Shown here: piece after piece, positions 24,249 to 32,450 of the stretch
Layout: each line of letters starts with the position of its first letter
Position numbering within the stretch: position 1 is the first letter of the stretch
Assembly (NCBI GenBank): GCA_900472395.1
Contig: UCHV01000028.1
Location: 1-47,942, forward strand
From: Hyphomicrobiales bacterium
Lineage (GTDB): Bacteria > Pseudomonadota > Alphaproteobacteria > Rhizobiales > Rhizobiaceae
DNA length: 47,942 nt
Reading direction: 5' to 3'
Translations under genes and position numbers: made by a program
Notes under the pieces: generated by a model
Seen by the model: the letters and a program-made list of their open reading frames with translations, nothing else
Database searches by the model: none
What the model was told of the DNA's origin: nothing

Positions 24249-24972
24249 GGTCAGCCTCATCTTCGATCTTGATCGCTTTCAGGTGAAGTTCCCGGTCGAT
24301 CAGATGCTCGACATCCTCGGGATGGTGAAACACACCGATCATCGCGACACCCGCTTCCTTGAGCTCGGCCAGGCGATCGACAAGCGCCTTGCGGGCATCG
24401 CGGTCGAGAGAGGCCGTGGGTTCGTCCAGAAGCAACAGTCGTTGCGGAAGAATAAGCGCTCTGGCGAGGTTCACCTTCTGCTGCTCACCGCCCGAAAAAG
24501 TCGACGGATAGGCTGCCCAGAGCTGCTTCTTCACACCAAATGCAGAAAGCCAGCGGCGCGCTTCCACAAGAGCGTCAGCATGCGGAGTGCCAGCCAGCCT
24601 CAGGGGTTCGGCTACGATTTCATCCGCGGCAACCCGCGGACGAGCATTGAGAAACTGCGTCACAAAGCCGATCTCGCGCTGACGCAGTACCGCGATGTCC
24701 ACGTCGGCCGCGCAGGCCAGGTCGATCATGCCTTCCGCGGTGTGATACCAGACATGACCTGCTCTCGGGAGATAGGATCGGTACAATGTGCGCAGGAGAG
24801 TCGACTTTCCAGCACCATTCTCGCCCTTCAGCAGAATGAATTCACCCTTGCGGAGATCGAAATCCAGATTGTCGAAAGCGTATAAGGTACGCTTGAGATG
24901 GTGCATCTCGAATTGCTTCGACAGCCCTTGGACGCTCAACACCGTCTCGGCCGCCGGCATATTTTTGGTCAT
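24235..24972 (-). CDS. phnL: PhnL-like ABC ATPase of the C-P lyase operon
   Basis: A 245-residue ABC-type ATPase starting MTKNMPAAETVLSVQGLSKQ; a TTG six bases upstream is an alternative start. Walker A is LKGENGAGKST, signature FSGGEQQKVNLAR, Walker B RLLLLDEPTASLD, H-loop FHHPEDVEHL. PhnL is not a transporter subunit in the known system but is needed with PhnK for C-P lyase activity in vivo. It follows phnK after 9 bp and overlaps phnM. Confidence 0.92.
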   Translation of the reverse strand: MTKNMPAAETVLSVQGLSKQFEMHHLKRTLYAFDNLDFDLRKGEFILLKGENGAGKSTLLRTLYRSYLPRAGHVWYHTAEGMIDLACAADVDIAVLRQREIGFVTQFLNARPRVAADEIVAEPLRLAGTPHADALVEARRWLSAFGVKKQLWAAYPSTFSGGEQQKVNLARALILPQRLLLLDEPTASLDRDARKALVDRLAELKEAGVAMIGVFHHPEDVEHLIDRELHLKAIKIEDEADHVVE

Positions 24973-24981
24973 GGTCAATCC

Positions 24982-25800
24982 TTACAGCTTCGCATGAACG
25001 AGTTGCTGGGTATACGGGTGCTGCGGATCCTGGAAAATCTGGTCCGCAAGTCCCTGTTCGACGACCTCGCCGCGTCGCATCACGACAACCCGGTCAGCCA
25101 TAGTCCTGATCACCCCCAGATCATGCGAAACGAGGACCATCGTGATGGCGCGGTCCCGCTGCAGTCTTTTCAGCGTATCGAGAACCAGGGCCTGGACGCT
25201 GACATCGAGACCTGTGGTCGGCTCGTCGAGAAGCAGGACCGCTGGTTCGAGCGCGATGGCCTTGGCGAGCTGTACCCGTTGCTGCATGCCGCCCGACAGT
25301 TCGCGCGGTGTGGCATCCATTCGTTCGACAGGGAATTCCGATGCAGCCAGAGAAAGCCTGGCTCGTTCGCGCAGTTCCGCAAAATTGCGGTTGCCCGCAA
25401 CAAGGAGACGTTCAGCGACATTGCCGCTGCTGGTGTGCCCCATCAGCAATCCGATGTGCGGGTTTTGATAGACAATGCCAATGTGACGCGCGCGCAGCAT
25501 CCTTCGCTGGAAGCGATCAAGGGAGAAAAGGTTGCTGTCTTGATGATCGGGAAGCGAGAGATGGTAACTTCCCGCCTCGGGCGTGTCCTCAAGGTTCATC
25601 ATCCGCAACAGCGTTGATTTCCCCGATCCGGATTCCCCGACGATGCCGAGCACTTCCCCTGGATATACGGTTACATCCACGCCGCGAAGGGCTTGAACAT
25701 CACCGAAATTTCGAACGATGCCCCGCATGGTCAGCATCGGCTCGGCAAGCATCAACCGGGGCTTCTGGCGGGTTATCGTGTTCTGATCAGCCGCGCCCAT
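24982..25800 (-). CDS. phnK: PhnK-like ABC ATPase of the C-P lyase operon
   Basis: A 272-residue ABC-type ATPase. Walker A is IVGESGSGKST, the Q-loop region is IGIVYQNPHIGLLMGHTSSG, signature ELSGGMQQRVQLAKA, Walker B VLLLDEPTTGLD, and H-loop LVSHDLGVIR. Known PhnK docks on PhnJ of the PhnGHIJ core complex, so retention of phnK next to the altered phnJ suggests the complex still forms. The start overlaps the phnJ stop as ATGA. The N-terminus is about 20 residues longer than in enterobacteria. Confidence 0.92.
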   Translation of the reverse strand: MGAADQNTITRQKPRLMLAEPMLTMRGIVRNFGDVQALRGVDVTVYPGEVLGIVGESGSGKSTLLRMMNLEDTPEAGSYHLSLPDHQDSNLFSLDRFQRRMLRARHIGIVYQNPHIGLLMGHTSSGNVAERLLVAGNRNFAELRERARLSLAASEFPVERMDATPRELSGGMQQRVQLAKAIALEPAVLLLDEPTTGLDVSVQALVLDTLKRLQRDRAITMVLVSHDLGVIRTMADRVVVMRRGEVVEQGLADQIFQDPQHPYTQQLVHAKL

Positions 25801-26711
25801 CAGTCCATCCTTCCATTCTTGTACCAGGTTTCGCCGATCGTAAGCGTCTCGCCCTGGCTGTTTTTCAGATGCTTTATTCCGAAGTTGCTGTCGGACAGCT
25901 CGTACAGGGAGGAGCCGTCTTCCTGCGGCAATTCGTTCATGAAGAAGCCCGTGACGTCAGTGCGGTAACAGGTCTTGTCCTGATGGTCCTCGACACGATA
26001 GGGCACGTCGTCAAATACAAGCGGTTCAACATTCGTAAAAGGCGGGATGGCATAGATGCGCTTTTCGCGGCCGGCGGACAGAAACGTCAGATGCTCTGCC
26101 TGATGCAGTTTTTTGACATCCCAGCGGGGGATGGGAGACGGCGTAATCACGTACCGGCCATTCACCAGGCTTGGATATTCGGTACCCTGCATGATCCGCC
26201 CGGATTTCACGAGCTGCTCATACAAAACCAGCCATAACTGACCGTAATCGGCGTCTCCGTGCATCTCGCGGGCAATGGACATGTCAGGCTGCACCGGCCG
26301 CAGGGGTTCGGGATTTGGAACCTGGAGAACAAGCACCTGATCTGCGCGCAGTTTTTCCTCGGGAACGCGGTGGCGGGACTGAATGATCGTTGCTTGCGAA
26401 GTGTCTTCCGTCTCGGCGCTGCCGCCGACCCGATTGAAGAACTTCCGGATGCTGACGGCATTGACGCTGTCGTCGGCACCCTGATCGATCACCTTCACGA
26501 CCGCGTCCGGCTTCAACAGGGTGAGCGTGACCTGAAGTCCGCCGGTCCCCCAGCCGCGCGCCATCGGCACTTCCCGGCTTGCATAGGGAACCTGGTATCC
26601 TGGGATTGCGATAGCCTTGAGCATCTTCCGGCGCAGTTCACGCTTTGCGGACTCATCAAGAAACCCGTAATTGAATGCCGTCCACGGTTTTGTCAGATCT
26701 TTGAGGCTCAC
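25800..26711 (-). CDS. phnJ: PhnJ homologue lacking the radical-SAM cysteine motif
   Basis: A 303-residue protein starting with GTG (MSLKDLTKPWTAFNYGFLDE), whose start overlaps the phnI stop as GTGA. Family blocks are strong: AIAIPGYQVPY (the glycyl-radical Gly, here G38), GWGTGGLQVT, VIDQGADDSVNAVSIRKFF, PSPIPRWD and SAGREKRIYAIPPFT. In Escherichia coli PhnJ the cluster and thiyl-radical cysteines are C241, C244, C266 and C272 (CX2CX21CX5C). Here the same spacing holds T247, R250, L272 and G278. The only cysteine in the whole protein is C248. The flanking text aligns (ELSDSNFG against VCSDTDYC), there is no frameshift, and a 25-residue C-terminal extension follows. Known PhnJ cleaves the C-P bond by a [4Fe-4S]/SAM radical mechanism, which this protein should be unable to use. 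Confidence 0.9.
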   Translation of the reverse strand: MSLKDLTKPWTAFNYGFLDESAKRELRRKMLKAIAIPGYQVPYASREVPMARGWGTGGLQVTLTLLKPDAVVKVIDQGADDSVNAVSIRKFFNRVGGSAETEDTSQATIIQSRHRVPEEKLRADQVLVLQVPNPEPLRPVQPDMSIAREMHGDADYGQLWLVLYEQLVKSGRIMQGTEYPSLVNGRYVITPSPIPRWDVKKLHQAEHLTFLSAGREKRIYAIPPFTNVEPLVFDDVPYRVEDHQDKTCYRTDVTGFFMNELPQEDGSSLYELSDSNFGIKHLKNSQGETLTIGETWYKNGRMD

Positions 26712-27787
26712 AGTGCCGGCTCCTTTTCGTTCACCGGCTCCGGTGCTTTGCCGTTTTCAACGTTGTCCGCCTTGACCCGGCGAATGGCATCCAGGCTGGA
26801 CTGGAACGTGACGTAGTGTGGAAGCTTGAAATGGATGCAGAATCCGGAACTCTCTACCGGCTCTGTGTGATAGAGGACGAATTCCTCGGTCGAGGCGGCG
26901 TGCGGAGCATCCTGGGCGGAAGCCCGGTCCAAAGTCGCGGCCGATATGACCTTGACTTCGTTCCATCCAAACGTCGCTGAGAAGCCGAGTTCCAGTTTGG
27001 CGCTTTTGGTTATGATCTCTGCCTGGCTGACGCGAACCCGACCGGCGTTGAAAACCGTGCCATTGGGATGGCGGAGACGAACAGGCGCCTCCGCGAGACG
27101 GAGTTCGTTGACCGTTGGATGGATGTCGCCGTAACCCCGCATCGTCGAGTAACCGAGAGCAAGAACGCCACCAGTTTCCGCCCTGGCCAAACTCTGCAGC
27201 TTGTGGGCGCGCGGCGCTGGGAACAGCAAAGGTTCGCGTGTCAGATCGGGAATATTCTCCGGCGCGACATCGTCAGTCGCATGGTCGGCGATCAATCCCT
27301 GTGCTTTCTGCCATGCCGTAAGCGATGGCTGCTCTGCCGGAGCCGGCGTTTCGGAAGCGATAACGGGCTCCGGGACGTAATCTTCCCCCGTAAGCACTTC
27401 GACGCGAAGAAGGCGATGCGAATAGTCCAGCGTTGGCCCGAGAATCTGCCCGCCTGGGATATCCTTGAACGCAGCAGAAATTCTTCGGACGGTGAAGAGA
27501 TCGGCCTGTTCTATGGTCTTTGCGTAACCGATACGCGGTTGTGTCGTGCGGTAGGCTCGAAGCAAAAGCACCGCTTCGGAGAGTTCGCCGCCTGCCTGAG
27601 CCAACGCCAGCGCTGCCAGGTCAGGTTCGTACAAAGACGCTTCGCCCATCACCCGGTCAACAAGATAAGGGAGACTGGTCTTGATCTCCGATACTCGCGC
27701 GGCACTGATCTTGCCCAGATCGCTGCGGAACAGGCGTTCCGCCTGTTCAATTGCGTGCTCACCGCCACGTGTTGCTACATAAGCCAT
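26708..27787 (-). CDS. phnI: PhnI-like C-P lyase complex subunit
   Basis: A 359-residue protein; PhnI is the nucleosidase-type subunit that, with PhnG, H and L, attaches the phosphonate to ribose triphosphate from ATP. It has the MAYVATRGGEHAIEQAE N-terminus, GYAKTIEQADLFTVRRISAAFKD-type middle and the C-terminal block EEFVLYHTEPVESSGFCIHF followed by KLPHYVTFQ. The two histidines of HFKLPH keep the 5-residue spacing of the zinc-binding pair of Escherichia coli PhnI. The ATG overlaps the phnH stop as ATGA. So this subunit looks competent although PhnJ does not. Confidence 0.92.
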   Translation of the reverse strand: MAYVATRGGEHAIEQAERLFRSDLGKISAARVSEIKTSLPYLVDRVMGEASLYEPDLAALALAQAGGELSEAVLLLRAYRTTQPRIGYAKTIEQADLFTVRRISAAFKDIPGGQILGPTLDYSHRLLRVEVLTGEDYVPEPVIASETPAPAEQPSLTAWQKAQGLIADHATDDVAPENIPDLTREPLLFPAPRAHKLQSLARAETGGVLALGYSTMRGYGDIHPTVNELRLAEAPVRLRHPNGTVFNAGRVRVSQAEIITKSAKLELGFSATFGWNEVKVISAATLDRASAQDAPHAASTEEFVLYHTEPVESSGFCIHFKLPHYVTFQSSLDAIRRVKADNVENGKAPEPVNEKEPAL

Positions 27788-28332
27788 CAGAGGACCTCGA
27801 TTTTCGTGGAACGGGGAAGGCCGACGACCTGATCGCCATCAACCAGATACACATCGAAACCCAGTGGATAGCGGATGATATCGTCACGAACTGACCAGAA
27901 CGAAGGATCAACGCCATCGACTGCAAGGGTAATGTGGTCCGCAACACCGGGGCCGGTTAGCCGCAGATGCGTTCCAGAACCGAAAAACGCAGAAACGAAC
28001 AATGTCGCGGAATTGTCGGGATACTGGAGCGTACCCGTCCGCACCGTGCGCAAAGTCTGCACCTTGGCGGAAGTGTTGAAATCTCCAAAGATGTAATCGA
28101 CATCCGACATCGGTCCGCATCGCGCTCCCGATTGGATCAGGGCTTTCTGGAAAGGCGCATCGTCCTGGACATGAAAGGTGCATTCGTTGTCGAGCAGGCA
28201 TTCCGCCGCGGTGAGCATGCCGTCGCCCGGCAGCGTGCCGATCGATCCGGGGCGGCTCAAGGCCCACATCATGACTTCGAAAGCTGTATTCGTTCGGCAG
28301 TCGGTAGCCGTCGGTGTCAACGTTACCTGCAT
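27787..28332 (-). CDS. phnH: PhnH-like C-P lyase complex subunit
   Basis: A 181-residue protein with the PhnH pattern: an N-terminal AFEVMMWALSRPGSIGTLPG block, a central variable part, then GSGTHLRLTGPGVADHITL, RYPLGFDVYLVDGDQVVGLPRST and terminal KIEVL. PhnH is a PLP-transferase-fold scaffold subunit of the PhnGHIJ core without a known active site. Start and stop overlap phnG and phnI by ATGA, implying stoichiometric translation. Confidence 0.9.
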   Translation of the reverse strand: MQVTLTPTATDCRTNTAFEVMMWALSRPGSIGTLPGDGMLTAAECLLDNECTFHVQDDAPFQKALIQSGARCGPMSDVDYIFGDFNTSAKVQTLRTVRTGTLQYPDNSATLFVSAFFGSGTHLRLTGPGVADHITLAVDGVDPSFWSVRDDIIRYPLGFDVYLVDGDQVVGLPRSTKIEVL

Positions 28333-28790
28333 CAGAAAGTCTCCATCTGAACTCGTGTGGCCTCAACCATCCGCAGACGAGTCTTTTCCTGCTCTTCAAT
28401 GAACGATGCTTCGGCATCGAGGAGAACGCCTATTGCGACGCTCGCTCTTTTTGCGGATATCGCGGCATCGATGACTGCCATTGCCATCGCATGTTCGAGG
28501 TCGCGCCCCACAACGGCTCCGTAACCTTCGACATCAACTCCGGCGACATGAATATGCGCTTCAGCCACCAGGACCTCACCCAGATGGAACGAGGTCCCTT
28601 CCACGGTGTCCTGGAACGGCAGCATGGCAAGCCCTGTCCTGTTTTTCAGGACGGAGATCTCAGAGAGCTCCAGAAGGACCTGCTCGGCACACGCCTTGAT
28701 GCGTTCGGGACGGCCTGACGCGAGAATGCCAAGGATACTGCTGTGATCATGCGTTCCCACCACGGGAACCGCGTCTGGCTCATGGGCCAT
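28332..28790 (-). CDS. phnG: PhnG-like C-P lyase complex subunit (divergent)
   Basis: A 152-residue protein, first gene of the leftward operon. Recognisable PhnG text is SILGILASGRPERIKACAEQ, RTGLAMLPFQDTVEGTSFHL, LGEVLVAEAHIHVAG and EGYGAVVGRDLEHAMAMAVI with DAAIS. It is visibly more diverged from Escherichia coli PhnG than PhnI is, but length and position (first, coupled to phnH by ATGA) support the call. The left-facing PHO box lies about 95-110 bp upstream of its ATG. Confidence 0.82.
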   Translation of the reverse strand: MAHEPDAVPVVGTHDHSSILGILASGRPERIKACAEQVLLELSEISVLKNRTGLAMLPFQDTVEGTSFHLGEVLVAEAHIHVAGVDVEGYGAVVGRDLEHAMAMAVIDAAISAKRASVAIGVLLDAEASFIEEQEKTRLRMVEATRVQMETF

Positions 28791-28835
28791 CGTCGCTCCT
28801 TCTCAACTTTCCGAAAACGGCACCGCTTCTGCCGT

Positions 28836-28922
28836 CGGTCACTGAACCGATTTCGGTCACATGTGGGCTAATAAACCGGTCACGTGACAAGTTTGTGACC
28901 GATTACCAACATAAACGGTCAC
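28836..28922. repeat. Cluster of CGGTCAC repeats between the divergent operons
   Basis: CGGTCAC occurs at 28836-28842, 28854-28860, 28877-28883 and 28916-28922 on the plus strand, and inverted (GTGACCG) at 28895-28901. Copies at 28877 and the following GTGAC form a perfect 10-bp palindrome GTCACGTGAC (28879-28888). The spacing (18, 23, 39 bp) is mostly not the 11-bp pitch of PHO boxes, so a second DNA-binding protein, possibly the DeoR-family regulator encoded 1.6 kb away, may use these sites. Confidence 0.7.
28884..28901 (-). promoter_or_regulatory. Probable PHO box facing the phnG operon
   Basis: Read on the minus strand this is CGGTCAC-AAAC-TTGTCAC: two 7-bp direct repeats with a 4-bp spacer, 6 of 7 matches each to the PhoB consensus CTGTCAY. 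It lies about 95 bp upstream of the phnG ATG and in the right orientation. Confidence 0.65.
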
Positions 28923-28945
28923 AAAAACACAAATAGAGGCATATT

Positions 28946-28963
28946 CTGTCATTGCGCTGTCAT
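28946..28963 (+). promoter_or_regulatory. Perfect PHO box facing the transporter operon
   Basis: CTGTCAT-TGCG-CTGTCAT is two identical 7-bp repeats with a 4-bp spacer, a perfect match to the classic PhoB half-site. It ends 43 bp before the solute-binding protein ATG at 29007. An in-frame ATG at 28962 lies inside the box, which argues against that upstream start. Confidence 0.88.
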
Positions 28964-29006
28964 GAGTGCCTGCCATTTGTTCGCCGACCTCAACGGAGAC
29001 TTCAGC

Positions 29007-30581
29007 ATGAATAAGAGTTTCACCAGACGCAGCATTCTTGCAGCAACGGCTGCTGCTTCTGTTTTCCTCCTCGCCGATCAGAAAATGGCGTGGGCCATGA
29101 ATGAGGCACCTCGGAAAGAACTTCGCATAGGGATGTCTGGCTATCCCAAGACGCTCGATCCCGTCATTGCGACGGATACGGCGATCAGGCGCATCATGCC
29201 GCAGGTTTTCGAAAGCCTGATCGCGCGCACTCAGGATGAGAAGATGAGCCTGACGCCAGGGCTTGCGACCGATTGGGAGCGGATCGATCCGCAAACCCTC
29301 CGTCTGCACCTGCGCAAGGGCGTAAAATTCCAGGACGGCATGGAAATGACCGCGGAAGATGTCGCCTTCTCGCTGGGCCAGATTCACCTTCTCGGCCCCG
29401 GCGGCGCCGGTGCGACAGAAGCGGTCGGCCTGCTTGGGCATATCGATGACATCAAGGTGGAAGACACCCACACGGTCGTCATCCACACCAAGACCCCGGA
29501 TCCGCTTCTGGAACAGCGGCTCGCATCCTGGGGCTCCGAGATCGTATCGAAACATTCGTTCGATGCCGCCGGCTCATGGCAGAAATGGACCGATGCACCG
29601 GTCGGCACGGGACCTTATCGGATTGTCAGCAAGAAACTCGACGTCAATGTCGTACTCGAACCGTTTGACCAGTACTGGGGCGGGCGCCCGAATTACTCGA
29701 AGGTCGAATATCGGATCATTCCGGAACTGGCTTCGCGGGTCAACGCGTTGAAGGCCGGAGAACTCGATCTCGTCACCGACATCCCGCCGGATCAGTTTGC
29801 CGAGATCAAAAGCGCACCGGATCTGGAGGTCGCAGGTGGCCCGGTCCAGAACATCAGAAGCATCGTTTTTGATACCAACGACACAATACTGAAGGATGCC
29901 CGCATCCGCCGCGCCATGAGCCTCGCAATCGACCGCAAGCTTCTGGTGGAAAGCCTCTGGGATAACGTCCTGCCCGTTCCCAATGCCTACCAGCTTCCGA
30001 GCTACGGTGACGGCTATATCAAGGACTATCCGGAGCTTGCCTACGATCCCGCCAAAGCCAAGGAACTTCTGGCAGACGCCGGCTACAAGGGCGAGCAGAT
30101 CACCTACCGTCTCCTCAACAATTACTATCCCAACCAGGTATCCGGCGCCCAGGTAATGATCGAGATGTGGCGCGCGATCGGTCTCAACGTGAAAATTCAG
30201 ATGATGGAAAACTGGGGGCAGATCGAAGGCAAGCCAATCCACGCGATCTACGACAGCTCCAACACCGCGTTGTTTCCTGACATCCTCGGTCATGCCTGGC
30301 GCGAAACCGGTCCATTGGGCGCATATCCTCATTTGACCGGGACTTGGCAGAACCAGGAATACTTTGATCTCGGTGCCAAACTCGCCACGACCATGGACGT
30401 TGCGGCCCGCCAGAAGCTCATTCGTCAGATGCTCGATATCATTACCGAGATTGATCCGCCGAGCATGGTCCTGCATGTATCCGGACAGTTCTACGGCAAG
30501 CGGAAGGACCTTCATTGGGTCCCCGGTCAGACGCTGGGACTCGATTTCGGTCCGGGCAACCCGGGACTCAACAAACCTTGA
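29007..30581 (+). CDS. ABC transporter substrate-binding protein, oligopeptide type, with Tat-like signal
   Basis: A 524-residue periplasmic solute-binding protein of the SBP_bac_5 family. The start MNKSFTRRSILAATAAASVF at 29007 has GGAG 8 bp upstream and a twin-arginine-like signal (TRRSILA), suggesting folded export. The family signatures LATDWERIDPQTLRLHLRKG, VKFQDGMEMTAEDVAFSL and DARIRRAMSLAIDRK are present. These proteins bind di- and oligopeptides, nickel chelates, opines or similar larger solutes, not the small phosphonates bound by PhnD. The PHO box directly upstream points to a phosphorus-containing ligand. It is the first gene of the rightward operon. Confidence 0.9.
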   Translation: MNKSFTRRSILAATAAASVFLLADQKMAWAMNEAPRKELRIGMSGYPKTLDPVIATDTAIRRIMPQVFESLIARTQDEKMSLTPGLATDWERIDPQTLRLHLRKGVKFQDGMEMTAEDVAFSLGQIHLLGPGGAGATEAVGLLGHIDDIKVEDTHTVVIHTKTPDPLLEQRLASWGSEIVSKHSFDAAGSWQKWTDAPVGTGPYRIVSKKLDVNVVLEPFDQYWGGRPNYSKVEYRIIPELASRVNALKAGELDLVTDIPPDQFAEIKSAPDLEVAGGPVQNIRSIVFDTNDTILKDARIRRAMSLAIDRKLLVESLWDNVLPVPNAYQLPSYGDGYIKDYPELAYDPAKAKELLADAGYKGEQITYRLLNNYYPNQVSGAQVMIEMWRAIGLNVKIQMMENWGQIEGKPIHAIYDSSNTALFPDILGHAWRETGPLGAYPHLTGTWQNQEYFDLGAKLATTMDVAARQKLIRQMLDIITEIDPPSMVLHVSGQFYGKRKDLHWVPGQTLGLDFGPGNPGLNKP

Positions 30582-30589
30582 GGACTAAG

Positions 30590-31447
30590 ATGGAAAATCG
30601 AGGAAACTCGAACACGGAAAAGGGCGGCTCCAGACTCGGAGCCGCCCGGCACCAGCGCATCCTTGAACTTATCGGCAGAGGCGAAATCCTGGCCGTTGTC
30701 GACCTTGCCGATCGGCTCGGCGTCTCGCAGGAAACAATCCGCCGAGACATACGAGGTCTGGAGGAGGCGGGCATGCTCAGGCGCATCCATGGCGGCGCCG
30801 CTCCCTCGGGCCCAATCGACACGGCCGCACGGCGGCCCGTCGTCGAACGGCTTTCCCTCGACCGCGAGGCCAAGGCGATGGCGGCGGTGGCAGCGCTTCA
30901 GATATTCGATGAGAACATGAACATCTTCATCGGTGGAAGCTCGACCATGTCGCTTCTCGCGAACGAACTTGCTGTTCGCGGCCCGTCGATGTCGGTGACG
31001 ACGAACATGATCGATGTGGCTTCCGTTCTGGCCGCCACGGAGCGCTTCAAGGTGATGCTGGTTGCTGGAACCCTAAACCCGGCAACGAGGACGGTGAACG
31101 GCCCCGAAATGTTCCGCACGCTGGAGACACGTGTATTCGATATGGCGGTGTGTGGCACCAGCGCGATCGATTTGAAACACGGTTTCCTCGGCCCGACCGA
31201 AACACATGCCGCGATTACAAGTGCTTTGCGAGAGCGCAGCAAACGGCTTGCTTTCGTGGCCGACGTTTCAAAATTCTCACGCGTTGACACGCATATCGTG
31301 CAGCCGCTCGAGGGTGCGGACATCCTTGCAACAGATGCCCTTCCAAGCGAAGGCGCCGTGTCAGTGCTGAGAGAGAGGGGCATCGAGCTTGTTCTGCCTC
31401 CGCCCTCCGAGCACGACAGTAGTAAAGCGACGGAACATGAAACTTGA
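30590..31447 (+). CDS. DeoR/GlpR-family transcriptional regulator
   Basis: A 285-residue regulator. The N-terminal DeoR helix-turn-helix is RHQRILELIGRGEILAVVDL then ADRLGVSQETIRRDIRGLEE and MLRRIHGGA. The C-terminal ISOCOT-fold sensor has FIGGSSTMSLLANEL, TTNMIDVASVLA, VAGTLNPATRTVNGP and FVADVSKF. DeoR regulators usually sense phosphorylated sugars, which fits a pathway whose intermediates are ribose 5-phosphate phosphonates. Canonical phn operons use a GntR-family PhnF instead, which is absent here. It starts 8 bp after the binding-protein gene and overlaps the next gene by 11 bp. It may bind the CGGTCAC cluster. Confidence 0.9.
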   Translation: MENRGNSNTEKGGSRLGAARHQRILELIGRGEILAVVDLADRLGVSQETIRRDIRGLEEAGMLRRIHGGAAPSGPIDTAARRPVVERLSLDREAKAMAAVAALQIFDENMNIFIGGSSTMSLLANELAVRGPSMSVTTNMIDVASVLAATERFKVMLVAGTLNPATRTVNGPEMFRTLETRVFDMAVCGTSAIDLKHGFLGPTETHAAITSALRERSKRLAFVADVSKFSRVDTHIVQPLEGADILATDALPSEGAVSVLRERGIELVLPPPSEHDSSKATEHET

Positions 31448-32450
31448 CAGCCGACCGGCGGACGACCGGCCACTGGTAGAAATCACCGATCTCGAAGTTT
31501 CGTTCGGTGAAAGCCAGGTTTTGCGAGGCATCAACCTCAGCCTACACCGAGGCGAGGCTGTCGGCATGGTAGGCGAGAGCGGTTGTGGAAAATCCATCAC
31601 CTGGCTCGCCGCTCTCGGGCTGCTGCCCAAGCATGCAAAGGTAAGTGGCCATGTCAAACTGGAAGGCGAAGACATGCTCGGCATCGCAGAAACGCGGCTC
31701 GACCGCGTACGCGGCGGTCGCATAGCGACCATCTTCCAAGATCCGGCAAGTTCGCTCAATCCGGTTCACACGGTCGGCGATCAGGTTGTCGAAGCCCTCA
31801 GGCTTCATCGCAGCATGGATCGCAAGTCGGCGAGATTTGAAGCGCGCCGACTTTTCGATCAGGTTGGCATTCCCGACGCAGCGAAGCGCCTTGGCGCCTA
31901 TCCTTATGAACTGTCAGGCGGACAGAACCAGCGCGTGATGATTGCCATGGCTCTCGCAGGCAATCCGGATGTCCTGATTGCGGATGAACCGACAACCGCG
32001 CTCGATGTTACGATACAGGCCCAAATCCTCGATCTGCTTCAGCAGATCAGGCGTGACAACGAAATGACGCTAGTTCTTATTTCCCACGACCTGGGTGTCA
32101 TCAGGGAAATCTGTGACCGGGCACTTGTGTTGTACGCCGGCAAGGTTGTCGAGGAAGCGCCGGTGGATCTGCTCTTCAGCAGGCCATCGCATCCCTACAC
32201 CGCGGGACTTCTTGCTGCTCTGCCGCGCATCGACGGTCCGAGACGCCCCTTGATGGCGATCCCCGGCGTGGTGCCTGGCCCCAGGGAAATCTCATCAGGA
32301 TGCACGTTCGCGCCGCGCTGTCGATCAAACGCCCGGGAATGCAGAACGGCTCCGATCTCGTTGGTAGCTGTCGGCCAGGATAGCCTGCAACGTTCGGCAT
32401 GCGTGCGCTTTGACGCCATCAACGACCATAAAGGGTTCGATCATCTATGA
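31437..32450 (+). CDS. Oligopeptide-type ABC transporter ATPase (DppD-like)
   Basis: A 337-residue ATPase. Walker A MVGESGCGKS, Q-loop TIFQDPASSLNPVHTVGDQ, signature ELSGGQNQRVMIAMALAGNP, Walker B VLIADEPTTALDVT, H-loop LISHDLGVI. The C-terminal oligo_HPY domain includes the cysteine motif SGCTFAPRCRSNARECRTA, which in this family can bind a [4Fe-4S] cluster. It energises import together with the next gene. Its ATG at 31437 lies inside the end of the DeoR gene. Confidence 0.92.
   Translation: MKLDSRPADDRPLVEITDLEVSFGESQVLRGINLSLHRGEAVGMVGESGCGKSITWLAALGLLPKHAKVSGHVKLEGEDMLGIAETRLDRVRGGRIATIFQDPASSLNPVHTVGDQVVEALRLHRSMDRKSARFEARRLFDQVGIPDAAKRLGAYPYELSGGQNQRVMIAMALAGNPDVLIADEPTTALDVTIQAQILDLLQQIRRDNEMTLVLISHDLGVIREICDRALVLYAGKVVEEAPVDLLFSRPSHPYTAGLLAALPRIDGPRRPLMAIPGVVPGPREISSGCTFAPRCRSNARECRTAPISLVAVGQDSLQRSACVRFDAINDHKGFDHL

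Noticed and set aside
28836..28860. Additional PHO boxes from the first two CGGTCAC copies
   Set aside because: They are 18 bp apart, not the 11-bp pitch required for a PHO box.
28962..29006. Upstream ATG for the solute-binding protein
   Set aside because: The ATG lies inside the perfect PHO box, and the ATG at 29007 has a good ribosome site and begins the Tat-like signal.
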